Of a stretch of DNA of 47,106 nucleotides, positions 1 through 9,357 are shown one piece after another; positions within the stretch are counted from its first letter, which is position 1; the number at the start of each line of letters is the position of its first letter. The translations under genes were made by a program, and so were the position numbers. The stretch is taken from positions 1 to 47,106 of the forward strand of contig CALXIA010000012.1 in NCBI GenBank assembly GCA_944388245.1, read 5' to 3'. Below the pieces are notes generated by a model. It saw nothing but the letters and a program-made list of their open reading frames with translations, was not told where the DNA came from and did no database searches. Source of the stretch: an uncultured Gemmiger sp. GTDB lineage: Bacteria > Bacillota > Clostridia > Oscillospirales > Ruminococcaceae.

Positions 1-1461
1 ACCCCCATCCTGATCCCCTCCATCGGCGTGTGCGACGGCATCGCCATGGGTCACATCGGCATGAAATACAGCCTGGCCAGCCGGGAACTGATCGCGGACA
101 GCGTGGAGACCATGACCATGGCCCACCAGCTGGACGGCCTGGTGCTGGTGCCCAACTGCGACAAGATCGTGCCCGGCATGCTCATGGGCGCGCTGCGGCT
201 GAACGTGCCTACCGTGGTGTGCAGCGGCGGCCCCATGCTGGCCGGCAGCTACGACGGCGAGGAAGTGAGCCTGTCCAAGATGTTTGAGGCGGTGGGCGCC
301 TTCAAGGCGGGCATGATCAGCGCCGAAAAGCTGGACGAGTGCGAGCATGGCTGCTGCCCCGGCTGCGGCAGCTGCAGCGGCATGTATACCGCCAACAGCA
401 TGAACTGCCTGTGCGAGGCGGTGGGCATCGCCCTGCCGGGCAACGGCACCATCCCCGCCGTGCACGCCGCCCGCGTCGCGCTGGCCAAAAAGGCCGGTAT
501 GGCGATCATGGAACTGGTGCGCCGGGACATCAAAGCCCGGGATATCGTGAATGAGAAGTCGCTGCGCAACGCCCTGGCCTGCGACATGGCGCTGGGCTGC
601 TCCAGCAACAGCGTGCTGCATCTGCTGGCCATCGCCAAGGAGGCGGGCGTGGACCTGGATCTGGCCATGTTCAACGAGATGAGCGCCAAGGTGCCCAACC
701 TGTGCCATCTGGCCCCGGCCGGCCCCACCCACATGCCCGATCTGTGGGCCGCCGGCGGCATCCCCGCCGTCCAGGCCGAGCTGGCCAAGAAGGGCCTGCT
801 GGACCTGAGCCTGCTGACCGCCACCGGCAAGACTCTGGGCGAGAACATCCAGGGTGCGTACATCAAGGACACCCGCGCTATCCGCCCCATCGACGATCCC
901 TACAGCCCCACCGGCGGCATCCAGATCCTGTGGGGCAACCTGGCCCCGCAGGGCTGCGTGGTCAAGCGCAGCGCCGTGGCGCCGGAAATGCTCTGCCACA
1001 CCGGCCCGGCCCGGGTCTTCAACAGCGAGGAGGAGGCCATTGCCAGCATCTACGCGGGCAAGATCGTGGACGGTGACGTGGTGGTGATCCGGTATGAGGG
1101 CCCCCGTGGCGGCCCGGGCATGCGGGAGATGCTCAACCCCACCAGCGCTCTGGCCGGCATGAAGCTGGACAAGACGGTGGCCCTGATCACCGACGGGCGG
1201 TTCTCCGGCGCATCCCGGGGCGCGTCCATCGGGCACGTGGCTCCCGAGGCGGCCAGCGGCGGCCCCATCGGCCTGGTGCAGGAGGGCGACTCCATCACCA
1301 TCGACATCCCCAACGCCTCCATCACCCTGCATGTGAGCGACGAGGAACTGGCGGCCCGCAAGGCGGCCTATGTGGCCCCGGAGCCCAACGTGAAGTCCGG
1401 CTGGCTGGCCCGGTACGCCAAGCTGGTCAGCGGCGCCAACCAGGGCGCGGTGATGCCCTGA
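1..1461 (+). CDS. ilvD: Dihydroxy-acid dehydratase (5' truncated by window edge)
   Basis: Catalyses dehydration of 2,3-dihydroxy-3-methylbutanoate and 2,3-dihydroxy-3-methylpentanoate to the 2-keto acids, the third common step of valine, leucine and isoleucine synthesis; cytoplasmic Fe-S enzyme. The frame is open from base 1; 486 codons are present of about 555 usual for the family, so roughly the first 65-70 residues lie left of the window. Family motifs are clear: [11 protein letters not shown] at the start, [11 protein letters not shown] (cluster cysteine), [20 protein letters not shown] (second cluster cysteine region), and near the C-terminus [11 protein letters not shown] and GHVAPEAA. 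No second ilv gene is visible; any operon partners must lie to the left. It ends at a strong bidirectional terminator shared with the convergent gene. Confidence 0.97.
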   Translation, partial: TPILIPSIGVCDGIAMGHIGMKYSLASRELIADSVETMTMAHQLDGLVLVPNCDKIVPGMLMGALRLNVPTVVCSGGPMLAGSYDGEEVSLSKMFEAVGAFKAGMISAEKLDECEHGCCPGCGSCSGMYTANSMNCLCEAVGIALPGNGTIPAVHAARVALAKKAGMAIMELVRRDIKARDIVNEKSLRNALACDMALGCSSNSVLHLLAIAKEAGVDLDLAMFNEMSAKVPNLCHLAPAGPTHMPDLWAAGGIPAVQAELAKKGLLDLSLLTATGKTLGENIQGAYIKDTRAIRPIDDPYSPTGGIQILWGNLAPQGCVVKRSAVAPEMLCHTGPARVFNSEEEAIASIYAGKIVDGDVVVIRYEGPRGGPGMREMLNPTSALAGMKLDKTVALITDGRFSGASRGASIGHVAPEAASGGPIGLVQEGDSITIDIPNASITLHVSDEELAARKAAYVAPEPNVKSGWLARYAKLVSGANQGAVMP

Positions 1462-1482
1462 TCCCCTTTTCATACGCGCACA

Positions 1483-1522
1483 AAAGCGGCGCCCCGGAAC
1501 GAGAGTTCCGGGGCGCCGCTTT
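1483..1522. terminator. Bidirectional intrinsic terminator between ilvD and TSCPD gene
   Basis: A perfect 18-bp inverted repeat (AAAGCGGCGCCCCGGAAC and its complement) with a GAGA loop. It lies between two convergent genes, and the A-run on the left and T-run on the right let it work on both strands. Confidence 0.9.
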
Positions 1523-1542
1523 GTGTATTTTCCGTGTGGTTT

Positions 1543-1809
1543 TCAGCCGTTTTTCTGCTGATCCAGGGCCGCGCGCAGGGCGTGGGCCACCTGGTCCGGG
1601 CAGGAAGTCTTTTTGAACCCGCAGGTGATCCCCTCCAGCCGGACAATGGCGTCCTCCGCCTTCTGGCCCTGCAGCAAAGCGCAGATGCCTTTCAGATTGC
1701 CGTTGCAGCCGCCCACGACCTCCACGCTGTGGATGGTGCCGTCGTCGTTCAGTTCAACGGTGGTGGAGCGGCTGCACACGCCGCGGTTTGCCTGGGTATA
1801 GGTGGTCAT
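1543..1809 (-). CDS. TSCPD domain-containing protein (TIGR03905-type)
   Basis: A small 88-residue cytoplasmic protein of the TSCPD family, named after a conserved motif; here it reads TSCPDQVAHAL at residues 68-78. Other family features visible are an early cysteine (residue 12), the GGCNGNLKGI segment (33-42) and GITCGFKKTSCPDQ. The TSCPD domain also occurs at the C-terminus of some class II ribonucleotide reductases, but the free-standing form has no established function. ATG start with AAGGAG 12 nt upstream. It is last in a leftward operon, 17 nt after the PHP phosphoesterase, and ends at the bidirectional terminator. Function unknown; a metal- or nucleotide-binding role suggested by the cysteines is only inference. 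Confidence 0.9.
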   Translation of the reverse strand: MTTYTQANRGVCSRSTTVELNDDGTIHSVEVVGGCNGNLKGICALLQGQKAEDAIVRLEGITCGFKKTSCPDQVAHALRAALDQQKNG

Positions 1810-1826
1810 ACGATTGTCTCTCCTTT

Positions 1827-2675
1827 TTATTTGCGTTCCTTGCGGGACCGGGCCAGCGCCTCGATCCGTTGTATGGTAGTTTCCGGGGTGGTGCAGCTGC
1901 CCATAGGGCGCGGCGTACCCGCGTACCGGCCGTGAAAATCGGTGCCGCCGGTGACCAGAAGATCATACCGGGCCGCCAGCCGGCGCAACTCCGCCTTGTC
2001 CTCGGGGGTATTGCGGGGATGGTCGATCTCCAGCCCGTCGATGCGGCCGGCAGCGGCCAGCTCGGCGGCCAGTTCCATGCTGTGGTAGACGCTGGGATGA
2101 GCCAGCACCGCCACCCCGCCGGCGGCCTGGATGGTGGTCAGCACCTGGTCCACCGAATCGTACCGGCAGGGATTGTGGATGGGGCCGTCCTTGCCGAACA
2201 GTTCCTGATACCGGGCGCCATAGATGCTCTCGGCCAGACCGGCCTCGCACATGGCGTCCATCAGATGGGCCTTGAAGGGCACGCCGCTGGCCTGATAGAG
2301 GGGGTCGGCCCAGGCCGGGTCGAACCGGGGTTCCAGACGGGCCAGATCCGCCGCGTTGCGCCGGCCCGCCTCCATCCGCTCGGCGGCCATATAGTCGCAG
2401 TAGCGGCGCAGCCGCGGGCAGGAGGGATCCGGCCAGTAACACAGAATGTGCACCCGCCGGCCCCGGACCGTGTCCCGGGCGGAGAGTTCCACCGCCGGGA
2501 TCAGCCGTACCCCTTCCTGCTCCGGATGGGCAAAGGCAAACTCCGCCGACCGCAGGGTGTCATGGTCGGACACCGCCAGCCAGCCCAGCCCGGCCCGGGC
2601 CGCCAGCCGGGGCAGCCGCTCCACCGGCACACTGCCGTCCGAAAAGGTGGAATGGGTATGCAGATCGCCGTTCAT
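1827..2675 (-). CDS. PHP-domain metal-dependent phosphoesterase
   Basis: Predicted metal-dependent phosphoesterase of the PHP superfamily (TrpH/YciV type; characterised relatives degrade short RNA or 3',5'-nucleoside bisphosphates). 282 residues, the usual size for the free-standing family. Metal-binding motifs are present in order: HTHSTFSDG at residues 6-14, SDHDT near 37-41, a glutamate in IPAVELSA, HILCYW, HPSVYHS, and GGTDFHG near the C-terminus. The ATG chosen follows AGAGGAGAGGCC; an in-frame ATG seven codons upstream lacks as good a site. Second gene of a leftward operon: 60 nt after the aconitase-like gene and 17 nt before the TSCPD gene. Exact substrate cannot be told from sequence. 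Confidence 0.9.
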   Translation of the reverse strand: MNGDLHTHSTFSDGSVPVERLPRLAARAGLGWLAVSDHDTLRSAEFAFAHPEQEGVRLIPAVELSARDTVRGRRVHILCYWPDPSCPRLRRYCDYMAAERMEAGRRNAADLARLEPRFDPAWADPLYQASGVPFKAHLMDAMCEAGLAESIYGARYQELFGKDGPIHNPCRYDSVDQVLTTIQAAGGVAVLAHPSVYHSMELAAELAAAGRIDGLEIDHPRNTPEDKAELRRLAARYDLLVTGGTDFHGRYAGTPRPMGSCTTPETTIQRIEALARSRKERK

Positions 2676-2735
2676 GGCCTCTCCTCTCTGCCGCACAAAG
2701 CGGCCCCGGCCTGTGCCGAAGCCGCCCTGTGGGCT

Positions 2736-5009
2736 TTAGTGCTTGTAGTAGTTGATCAGGCAGCCGTCCAGCAGGATCTGCCGTTCATCCGCGGTGAGCG
2801 GGGCGATGTGCAGGGTGAAGGCGCGGGGCTCGCTGCCCCCCAGCACCCAGGCCGGGATCTGCCGGATCTCGCCGCTCTCCAGCGCCGCCCGGATGCCGGG
2901 CACCAGCACCCAGTCCCCCAGGCCGAAGGGGGTGGGGCCTTCCAGCTGGAAGGGCACCATGCCCCAGTTGATCAGGTTGGACCGGTACCGCTTGGTGGCG
3001 TATTCCACCGCGATGTTGGCCGAAGCCCCCAGCACCCGCTGGCAGCTGGCGGCCTGCTCCCGGGCGGAGCCGTCGCCGGGCTTGACGGCGTAGATGGTGG
3101 AGCCGATGGCCAGCTTGTCCCAGCCCAGGCCCTCACAGCCGGGCACCGCATGCACCGCCGCCAGCAGGGCGTCGTCCGCCTTGCCGGCCTTGCGATCGGC
3201 CTCCAGGGCGCGGATCTCCTTGGCCCGGCCCACATAGGCGGGGTCCTTGCGGCTCAGGGTGAACTCGGCCAGGCCCAGCGGGTTGGACCGGTAGCTGCTG
3301 GTCTCCCCGGAGGGGATCAGCTCATCGGTGGTGGTCACCGGGTCGGTGATGTAGCTGGCCACCCGCAGCAGCAGGTTCTCCCCCATCGGGTCGATGGCGG
3401 GCCAGTCCTTGATGTTGGGTCCCAGCCGCAGGGTCTCGTCGTAGTTGCCCTTGCCATAGCCGAAGTAGACCCGGGCATCGTAGCTGGAGCGGTCAAACTC
3501 GTATTCCGGTACGTTGGGGGTGTAGTCGATGTCGGTAGCGGGGGTCAGGATGCCGCCCGCCCGGGTGGTGGCGGCGATGGACCGGGCGTCCATCAGGGCC
3601 ACACCGGCGATCTGGCCGGCGCCGGGCTTGGCGCCCTCCCGGCTGGGGAAGTTGCGGGTGGTGTGCCGGATGGACAGCGCCCCGTTGGCGGGCACGTCCC
3701 CCGCGCCGAAGCAGGGCCCGCAGAAGGCGGTGCGGATGGTGGCGCCGCTGGCCATCAGGTCGGTCAGCACCCCCAGGCGGGACAGAGCCATCATGGTGGG
3801 CTGGCTGCTGGGGTAGACGCTCAGGGCGTACTCGCCGCAGCCGCCGGCGTGACCCTTCAGGATCTGGGCGGCCTCGCAGATGTTGGAGTAGGTGCCGCCG
3901 GCGCAGCCCGCGATGACCCCCTGGTCCACCCGCAGGCGGCCGTTCTCGATCTTGCTCACCATGTCCAGATGCACCTGGTCGTTGCCGATCAGGGCCTGGC
4001 AATCCCGCTCGCACTTGTGGAGGATATCGGCCAGGTTGGCGTTCAGTTCCTCGATGGTGTAGACGTTGGAGGGGTGCATGGGCAGCGCGATCATCGGCCG
4101 CACCTTGTCCAGTTCCACCGTGACCACCCCGTCGTAGTAGGCCAGTTCCGCCGGAGCCAGAGGCTTGTAATCCCCTTCGCGGCCGTGGACCGCCAGATAC
4201 TGGCGGGTGGTCTCGTCGGTGACCCAGATGCTGGACAGGCAGGTGGTCTCGGTGGTCATCACATCCACGCCGCTGCGGTATTCCAGCGGCAGGCTGGCCA
4301 CGCCGGGGCCGATGAACTCCATGACCTTGTTCTTCACATAGCCGTTCTGGAACACCGCCCCGATGATGGCCAGGGCCACATCCTGGGGACCCACGCCGGC
4401 CACCGGCGCGCCGGTGAGGTACACCGCCACCACGCCGGGCCGAGCCACGTCGTAGGTGCGGCCCAGCAGCTGCTTGGCCAGCTCGCCGCCGCCCTCGCCG
4501 ATGGCCATGGTGCCCAGCGCGCCATAGCGGGTGTGGCTGTCCGAGCCCAGGATCATTTTACCGCAGCCGGCGTGCATCTCCCGCATATACTGGTGGATGA
4601 CCGCCAGGTGGGGCGGCACATAGATGCCGCCGTATTTTCTGGCCGCGGTCAGGCCGAACACATGGTCGTCCTCGTTGATGGTGCCGCCCACCGCGCACAG
4701 GCTGTTGTGGCAGTTGGTGAGTACATAGGGCACGGGGAACCGGGTCATACCGGAGGCGCGGGCCGTCTGGATAATCCCCACAAAAGTGATATCGTGGCTG
4801 GCCATCGCGTCAAACTTCAGTTTGAGCGCCTCCGGGTCGCCGCTGTGGTTGTGGGCCTGGAGGATCCCCCAGGCGATGGTGCCCTCCCGGGCCCCGGCCA
4901 CCTGCTCAGCGGAGAAGCCCTGGGCGGCAAGCGCGGCGGCGGCCTGCTCGTCCGCCGGCACCCACTGGCCGCGGGCGTAGTACATGCCGGTTTTGCTGCA
5001 TTGAATCAT
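2736..5009 (-). CDS. Aconitase-family hydratase (YbhJ-like)
   Basis: A single-chain 757-residue protein of the aconitase superfamily, similar in size to E. coli YbhJ and normally annotated only as 'hydratase'. These enzymes isomerise hydroxy-acids through a [4Fe-4S] cluster. Visible features: [24 protein letters not shown] (substrate and cluster region), [22 protein letters not shown], and the C-terminal swivel-domain motif [10 protein letters not shown]. Two of the cluster cysteines therefore appear in CAGG and CGPC. The ATG at 5009 is preferred to a GTG three codons upstream because AGAGGGG lies 8 nt before it. No small-subunit gene is nearby, so it is not a LeuC/LeuD-type pair. First gene of the operon with PHP and TSCPD genes; promoter just upstream. 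True substrate (citrate or another acid) is unknown. Confidence 0.88.
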   Translation of the reverse strand: MIQCSKTGMYYARGQWVPADEQAAAALAAQGFSAEQVAGAREGTIAWGILQAHNHSGDPEALKLKFDAMASHDITFVGIIQTARASGMTRFPVPYVLTNCHNSLCAVGGTINEDDHVFGLTAARKYGGIYVPPHLAVIHQYMREMHAGCGKMILGSDSHTRYGALGTMAIGEGGGELAKQLLGRTYDVARPGVVAVYLTGAPVAGVGPQDVALAIIGAVFQNGYVKNKVMEFIGPGVASLPLEYRSGVDVMTTETTCLSSIWVTDETTRQYLAVHGREGDYKPLAPAELAYYDGVVTVELDKVRPMIALPMHPSNVYTIEELNANLADILHKCERDCQALIGNDQVHLDMVSKIENGRLRVDQGVIAGCAGGTYSNICEAAQILKGHAGGCGEYALSVYPSSQPTMMALSRLGVLTDLMASGATIRTAFCGPCFGAGDVPANGALSIRHTTRNFPSREGAKPGAGQIAGVALMDARSIAATTRAGGILTPATDIDYTPNVPEYEFDRSSYDARVYFGYGKGNYDETLRLGPNIKDWPAIDPMGENLLLRVASYITDPVTTTDELIPSGETSSYRSNPLGLAEFTLSRKDPAYVGRAKEIRALEADRKAGKADDALLAAVHAVPGCEGLGWDKLAIGSTIYAVKPGDGSAREQAASCQRVLGASANIAVEYATKRYRSNLINWGMVPFQLEGPTPFGLGDWVLVPGIRAALESGEIRQIPAWVLGGSEPRAFTLHIAPLTADERQILLDGCLINYYKH

Positions 5010-5079
5010 GGTGTACACCCCTCTTTATTTCGTTGTGCGCCGCAGCGCATTGCGCCCCGGCGGCGAAAACCCGATTGTT

Positions 5080-5108
5080 ATTATACCATATCCCGGCCGG
5101 GAACGGAA
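5080..5108 (-). promoter_or_regulatory. Promoter of aconitase-like operon
   Basis: On the minus strand a perfect TATAAT (5080-5085) is preceded by TGG, giving a textbook extended -10. The -35 region 17 nt upstream is TTCCGT, poor, as is common with extended -10 promoters. It lies about 70 nt before the start codon. Confidence 0.7.
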
Positions 5109-5116
5109 ACACCGCT

Positions 5117-5695
5117 TTACCGGCGACGGCGTGCGGGCTTTTTGCGCACGCTGAACCCGAAGGTGCCCAGCTGTTTGCCCAACGCGTAGTAGGTGCCGTG
5201 CACATAGGCGGCCAGCCCGGCCTTGTCCAGCCGCAGGCGGCCGGCCTCATCCAGCAGTTCCTCGTCCACATCCACCGCCACCACATCCGCCAGGAACAGA
5301 TCGTGGCTGCCCAGCGGGATGGTCTGGAACACCCGGCACTCCAGATTCACCGGGCTCTCGGCCAATACCGGGGCGCTCACCGCGCTGCCGGGGATCGCGG
5401 TCAGGCCCATTGCCTGGAACTTGTCCAGATCCTGGCCGCTTTTGACGCCGCACCAGTCCACCGCCCGCAAAATTTTCTGGGTGGGCAGGTTGATGACAAA
5501 CTCGCCGCTCTCGCGGATCAGGCCGTGGCTGTATCGCTCGGGCCGCACGCTGATGCTCACCCGCACCGGGTCGCTGTTGATGGTGCCCGCCCAGGCGATG
5601 GTGATCAGGTTGGGCTTATCCAGGCTGCCGCAACTCACCAGCACCGGCGGCACCGGCGCCAGCAGGTTTCCCGGCTTCCACACTTGCTTGCTCAT
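5117..5695 (-). CDS. Flavin reductase-like domain protein
   Basis: A 192-residue FMN-binding split-barrel protein of the flavin reductase-like family. Such proteins bind FMN and reduce it or transfer electrons; members in anaerobes usually have no known partner. Family features: PVPPVLVSCGSLDKPNLITIAWAG at the N-terminus (flavin phosphate region), ISVRPERYSHGLIRESGEFVINLP in the middle, and a lysine/arginine-rich tail (KKPARRRR). The start ATG overlaps the stop codon of the glycosyltransferase upstream (ATGA), with AAGGAGGAG as ribosome binding site, so the two are translationally coupled. The pairing with a glycosyltransferase is odd and does not reveal a substrate. Confidence 0.9.
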   Translation of the reverse strand: MSKQVWKPGNLLAPVPPVLVSCGSLDKPNLITIAWAGTINSDPVRVSISVRPERYSHGLIRESGEFVINLPTQKILRAVDWCGVKSGQDLDKFQAMGLTAIPGSAVSAPVLAESPVNLECRVFQTIPLGSHDLFLADVVAVDVDEELLDEAGRLRLDKAGLAAYVHGTYYALGKQLGTFGFSVRKKPARRRR

Positions 5696-6663
5696 CGCGG
5701 CTGCTCCTCCTTTTCCCAGGTGCGCTCGGCCACGCAGAACCGGGGCCGGGCCTTGGTCTCCATGTAAATCTTTCCGATGTACTCCCCGATCACCCCGAGA
5801 CAGAGCAGCTGGATGCCGCCCATGAAGCAGACGATGGCGGTGGTGCTGGCCCAGCCGGCCACTGTGGCCCCCAGAAGAGCCTCCACCACGGCCCAGACCA
5901 CCCCGATGAAGCTGACGAGGGACACCACCACCCCCAGCCCGGTGATCAGCCGGATCGGCTGCACCGACAGGCTGGTGATGCCGTCAAAGGCCAGCCCCAG
6001 CATCTTGCGCAGGGGGTAATGGCTCTCCCCTGCGATCCGGGAGGCCCGGTCGTAGAGCACGCTGGTGCTCTTGAATCCCACCAGCGGCACCATCCCCCGC
6101 AAGAACAGGTTGACCTCCTTGTATTTGGCCAGTTCGTCCAGGGCGCGGCGGCTCAACAGCCGATAGTCCGCATGGTTGAACACCACCTTGGCCCCCATGG
6201 TGTTCATGATATGGTAGAACCCCTCGGCGGTGGTGCGCTTGAACCAGGTGTCGGTATCCCGCCGGGCGCGCACCCCGTACACCACCTCGCACCCCTCATG
6301 CCAGGCGTTCACCATGGCGTCCATGGCGTTGATGTCGTCCTGTCCGTCGCAGTCGATGCTGATGGTGATGTCGCAGCGGGTGCGGGCCTCCATAAGCCCC
6401 GCCAGCAGCGCGTTCTGATGGCCCCGGTTGCGGCTCAGCGAGATGCCCGTAAAACAGGGATCCTCCGCCGCCAGCTTCCGGATGATGGCCCAGGTGTCGT
6501 CCTTGGAGCCGTCGTTGACAAACAGCACCCGGCTGTCCGGGCTGATCTTGCCCGTGCCCGCCAGCTGGCGCAGCTTGTCCCGGAACATGCCGCTGGTGAT
6601 GGGCAGCACCTCCTGTTCATTGTAACAGGGGATGACGATGTACAGGATCGGTTGGTTTTTCAC
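5692..6663 (-). CDS. Membrane-bound GT2 glycosyltransferase (GtrB/DPM1-like)
   Basis: A 323-residue family 2 glycosyltransferase that probably moves a sugar from a nucleotide donor to undecaprenyl phosphate at the inner membrane face. N-terminal catalytic domain: YIVIPCYNEQEVLP (residues 8-21), FVNDGSKDDTW with its DG, the DCDGQDD motif (metal-binding DxD) near 105, and HADYRLLSRRALDEL. The C-terminal part has two hydrophobic helices (about 236-260 and 270-295), the arrangement of bacterial GtrB/DPM1-like enzymes. The start is GTG with AGGAGG 7 nt upstream. It sits 12 nt after the Crp/Fnr regulator and overlaps the flavin reductase gene by 4 nt, so all three form one operon. The sugar and final acceptor are unknown. 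Confidence 0.92.
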   Translation of the reverse strand: MKNQPILYIVIPCYNEQEVLPITSGMFRDKLRQLAGTGKISPDSRVLFVNDGSKDDTWAIIRKLAAEDPCFTGISLSRNRGHQNALLAGLMEARTRCDITISIDCDGQDDINAMDAMVNAWHEGCEVVYGVRARRDTDTWFKRTTAEGFYHIMNTMGAKVVFNHADYRLLSRRALDELAKYKEVNLFLRGMVPLVGFKSTSVLYDRASRIAGESHYPLRKMLGLAFDGITSLSVQPIRLITGLGVVVSLVSFIGVVWAVVEALLGATVAGWASTTAIVCFMGGIQLLCLGVIGEYIGKIYMETKARPRFCVAERTWEKEEQPR

Positions 6664-6675
6664 GATCTTTCCTCC

Positions 6676-7383
6676 TCATCGGTGGCAGGCGGCCCGCATG
6701 GCAGGCACCTTCAACAGCTTGAAGCTGCTTTTATAGGTCTCCAGCAGCCCTTCCGCCTGCATCCGGGACAACTCCCGGGACAGGGCGCTGCGCTCACAGT
6801 TCAGGTATTCCGACAGCCCCGCCCGGGACAGCGGGATGGTAAAGGTGTCCGCCCCGGCCCGCTGGGCCTCGTCCAGCAGATAGGCGCAGAGTTTGGCCCG
6901 CAGGCTTTTCAAAATCAGCAGATCCACCCGCCGGTTGAGGGCAAAATACTTGTCCGAGATGGTGGTGACCAGATTCTGCATGAGCCGGCCATGGCTGGCG
7001 TGCATCTTGGCGCAGGGGTGCAGGATCTTCTGGTAGGGTACAAACAGGATCACACAATCGCTGCGGGCCGCGATGGTCACCGGGCTCTTCACGCTGCTGC
7101 CGCTGAGCACATCCCCGAACACCCCGCCCGGCTCCATCCGGGTGATGGACACGCTGGAGCCGTCCGGCGTGTTTTTCAGCGCCTCCACCCAGCCCTCCAG
7201 TACAAGACCCACGTCCCGGGTCTCAAAGCCGGACAGCAGCACCAGTTCCCCCTTGGAGAACCGGCGCAAACTGGGCGCGAAACAGGTCAGCACCTGGTCC
7301 AGTTCCTCGGCCGAAAAGCCGTGAAACAGGGTGGTGGCCTGCAAAACGGGATAATAGCGTGCGAAAGCGAAGGTGGCGGACAT
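6676..7383 (-). CDS. Crp/Fnr-family transcriptional regulator
   Basis: A 235-residue regulator with an N-terminal cyclic-nucleotide-type beta-barrel (about residues 20-135) and a C-terminal winged helix (about 150-225). The barrel contains FSKGELVLLSGFETRDVGLVLEGWVEAL and PGGVFGDVLSGSS, matching the family. The DNA-binding part reads FTIPLSRAGLSEYLNCERSALSRELSRMQAEGLLE, with the recognition helix around CERSALSRELSRM. The four N-terminal cysteines of Fnr are absent and the cAMP-binding arginine is not evident, so the effector is unknown. First gene of a leftward operon with GT2 and flavin reductase genes and divergent from the ABC importer, which is a plausible target. Start ATG has GAGAGGAG 8 nt upstream. 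Confidence 0.93.
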   Translation of the reverse strand: MSATFAFARYYPVLQATTLFHGFSAEELDQVLTCFAPSLRRFSKGELVLLSGFETRDVGLVLEGWVEALKNTPDGSSVSITRMEPGGVFGDVLSGSSVKSPVTIAARSDCVILFVPYQKILHPCAKMHASHGRLMQNLVTTISDKYFALNRRVDLLILKSLRAKLCAYLLDEAQRAGADTFTIPLSRAGLSEYLNCERSALSRELSRMQAEGLLETYKSSFKLLKVPAMRAACHR

Positions 7384-7440
7384 GAGGGGGGCTCCTCTCC
7401 GCGGGGCATCGGTTGCCGCCGCAACTGCATTTTCCCTCTT

Positions 7441-7469
7441 ATTATAGTAGAATATCCACCAGAACGCAA
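7441..7469 (-). promoter_or_regulatory. Promoter of the Crp/Fnr operon
   Basis: Minus-strand TTGCGT (7464-7469), 17-bp spacer, perfect TATAAT (7441-7446). About 57 nt before the start codon. On the plus strand TAGAAT (7448-7453) overlaps it and could be the -10 of the divergent importer, but no good -35 accompanies it. Confidence 0.7.
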
Positions 7470-7511
7470 ATCCCCGGATTCGGGTTTGTGCAAACAGGAG
7501 GAAATGCTGCC

Positions 7512-8570
7512 ATGAAAAAGATCGTTGCCCTGATGCTGGCCCTTGTGCTGGTATTGAGCCTGGCCGCCTGCGGGCAGGCCGGGTCCGGTTCGTCGGCGCC
7601 GCAGAGCTCTTCTGCCGCGGCGACGCCCACCCCCGCCCCGGCCAGCGAGCCCGCCAGTGAACCGGCCGCGGAGCCCGCTTCCTACACCATCGCCGGCCTA
7701 AAGGGCCCCACCACCATGGGCATGGTCAAGCTGATGGACGACGCGGAACAGGGCCTGTATACCAACAGCTACACCGTGAACATGTACGGCGCGGCGGATG
7801 AGATCGTGCCGCTGCTGAGCAAGGGCGAACTGGATATGGCGGCCATTCCCGCCAACCTGGCCGCCACCCTTTACCAGAAGCTGGAGGGCAAGGTGCAGGT
7901 GGCCGCCATCAACACCCTGGGCGTGCTGTATGTGGTGACTACCGGCAATGTGGAGGTCAACAGTGCGGCTGATCTGGCCGGCAAGACTGTCTACTCCACC
8001 GGCAAGGGCACCACGCCGGAGTACGCGCTGAACTACATTCTGACCCAGAACGGCCTGGATCCCGCCACGGACCTGACCATCGAGTACAAGAGCGAGTCCA
8101 CCGAGGTGTTGTCCGCCATGCAGACCGCCGGCGACGCGGTGGCGGTGCTGCCCCAGCCCTACGTGACCACCGCCCAGATGCAGGTGGAGGGGCTGAAGGT
8201 GGCCCTGAACCTGACCGAGGAATGGGACAAGGTCAGCCCGGACAGCGCGCTGGTGACCGGCGTGCTGCTGGCCCGCACCGACGTGATCGAGGCCAATCCC
8301 GCCGCCTTTGACCAGTTCCTGGCCGACTACCAGGCCAGCATCAAGTGGGTGACCGCCAACACCGCCGACGCGGCGCAGCTGGTGGCCAAGTACGAGATCG
8401 TGCCCAAGGCCGAGGTGGCCGAGAAAGCGCTGCCCGCCTGCAACATCACCTGGCTGGCCGGCAGCGAGATGAAGGCGAAACTCTCCGGCTATCTGCAGAC
8501 CCTGTATGACCAGGATCCCGCTTCGGTGGGCGGCGCGATGCCGGACGACGGCTTCTATTATGGCGCTTAA
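7512..8570 (+). CDS. ABC transporter substrate-binding lipoprotein (SsuA/THI5/NMT1-like)
   Basis: Extracytoplasmic solute receptor of an ABC importer, 352 residues. A signal peptide ends in the lipobox LSLAAC, so Cys20 is lipidated and anchors the protein outside the membrane. A low-complexity linker rich in Ser, Ala, Pro and Glu (about 21-55) leads to a periplasmic-binding-protein type II fold: TIAGLKGPTTMGMVKL, SKGELDMAAIPANLAATLYQ, ADLAGKTVYSTGKGTTPEYALNYIL. This pattern is seen in SsuA/TauA/THI5 receptors for sulfonates, nitrate or pyrimidines; the ligand cannot be read from sequence. The chosen ATG has AACAGGAGG about 10 nt before it; the frame is open further upstream but without signal peptide logic. 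The stop overlaps the permease start by 11 nt. Confidence 0.93.
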   Translation: MKKIVALMLALVLVLSLAACGQAGSGSSAPQSSSAAATPTPAPASEPASEPAAEPASYTIAGLKGPTTMGMVKLMDDAEQGLYTNSYTVNMYGAADEIVPLLSKGELDMAAIPANLAATLYQKLEGKVQVAAINTLGVLYVVTTGNVEVNSAADLAGKTVYSTGKGTTPEYALNYILTQNGLDPATDLTIEYKSESTEVLSAMQTAGDAVAVLPQPYVTTAQMQVEGLKVALNLTEEWDKVSPDSALVTGVLLARTDVIEANPAAFDQFLADYQASIKWVTANTADAAQLVAKYEIVPKAEVAEKALPACNITWLAGSEMKAKLSGYLQTLYDQDPASVGGAMPDDGFYYGA

Positions 8571-9357
8571 GCCCGCGCCAAACCGGGCATCCCGGCCGCA
8601 GGCCGCCGCCATCCTGTTCTGGGTGGCGGTATGGCAGCTTGCGGCCTTTTTGGTAGCCCGGATGGGGCTGGGCTTTCTGCTGGCCGGCCCCTGGGAAACC
8701 CTGCGGGTACTGGCCGGAATGCTGCCGCAGGCGGCGTTCTGGGGCCGGATCGGCTTCAGCGCGGCACGGATCCTGGGTGGCTTTGCGCTGGCGCTGGTGT
8801 TCGGCTGCCTGCTAGCGGCGGCCAGCGCGGCCTGCCCGCCGGTGCTTGTTCTGCTGCGGCCGGTGATGCAGTTCGTCAAGGCCACCCCGGTGGCCAGCAT
8901 CATTATTCTGGCCCTCTTGTGGGTGAGCAGCGCCAATCTTGCGGTGCTGATCAGCTTTCTCATGGTGCTGCCGGTGATCTATGCCGCCGTGCTGGAGGGC
9001 ATCCGCCGCACCGACCCGGCGCTTCTGGAGATGGCCCGGATATTCCGGCTTCCCTTTGGGCGCACGCTGCGGGCGATCTGGCTGCCCGGGGTGTGGCCCT
9101 ACCTGCTGCAAAGCTGTGAGACCGGCCTGGGCCTGTGCTGGAAGAGCGGCGTGGCCGCCGAGGTGATCGGCCTGGCAAGCGGCAGTATCGGGGAGGCCCT
9201 GTACCAGGCCAAGATCTTTTTGCAGACCGGGGAACTTTTCGCCTGGACGCTGGTGATCATTCTGGTGAGCGCGGCGTTTGAAAAACTGACACTGGCTGTG
9301 CTGCGGCTGGCCGGCCGGGCTTTGGGGGGAGGCGAACTCACATGTACGCGGAACTGA
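8560..9357 (+). CDS. ABC transporter permease (TauC/SsuC-type)
   Basis: Inner-membrane channel subunit of the importer, 265 residues with about six hydrophobic segments. The cytoplasmic coupling loop (EAA motif) reads GIRRTDPALLEMARIFRLPFGRTLRAIWLP at about residues 146-177 (EAA-like E..A...G replaced by E.AR.F.LPFG), as in the nitrate/sulfonate/taurine permeases. The start ATG at 8560 lies inside the end of the receptor gene, and its own end overlaps the ATPase gene by 16 nt, so all three are translationally coupled. Substrate follows that of the receptor and is unknown. Confidence 0.92.
   Translation: MALKPAPNRASRPQAAAILFWVAVWQLAAFLVARMGLGFLLAGPWETLRVLAGMLPQAAFWGRIGFSAARILGGFALALVFGCLLAAASAACPPVLVLLRPVMQFVKATPVASIIILALLWVSSANLAVLISFLMVLPVIYAAVLEGIRRTDPALLEMARIFRLPFGRTLRAIWLPGVWPYLLQSCETGLGLCWKSGVAAEVIGLASGSIGEALYQAKIFLQTGELFAWTLVIILVSAAFEKLTLAVLRLAGRALGGGELTCTRN

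Noticed and set aside
2736-5009. LeuC/LeuD or standard aconitase assignment
   Set aside because: No small-subunit gene nearby and the chain matches the YbhJ-like hydratases more than AcnA; named only as aconitase-family.
5092-5101. Palindrome CCCGGCCGGG before the aconitase operon
   Set aside because: Lies in the promoter spacer/-35 region, but short GC palindromes are common in this base composition; no repeat of it elsewhere supports an operator.
1788-5189. Very long open frame on the plus strand opposite the PHP and aconitase-like genes
   Set aside because: High-GC codon usage keeps the antisense frame open; the translation is low complexity (Gly, Pro, His, Arg rich), has no domain, and lies opposite clear genes.
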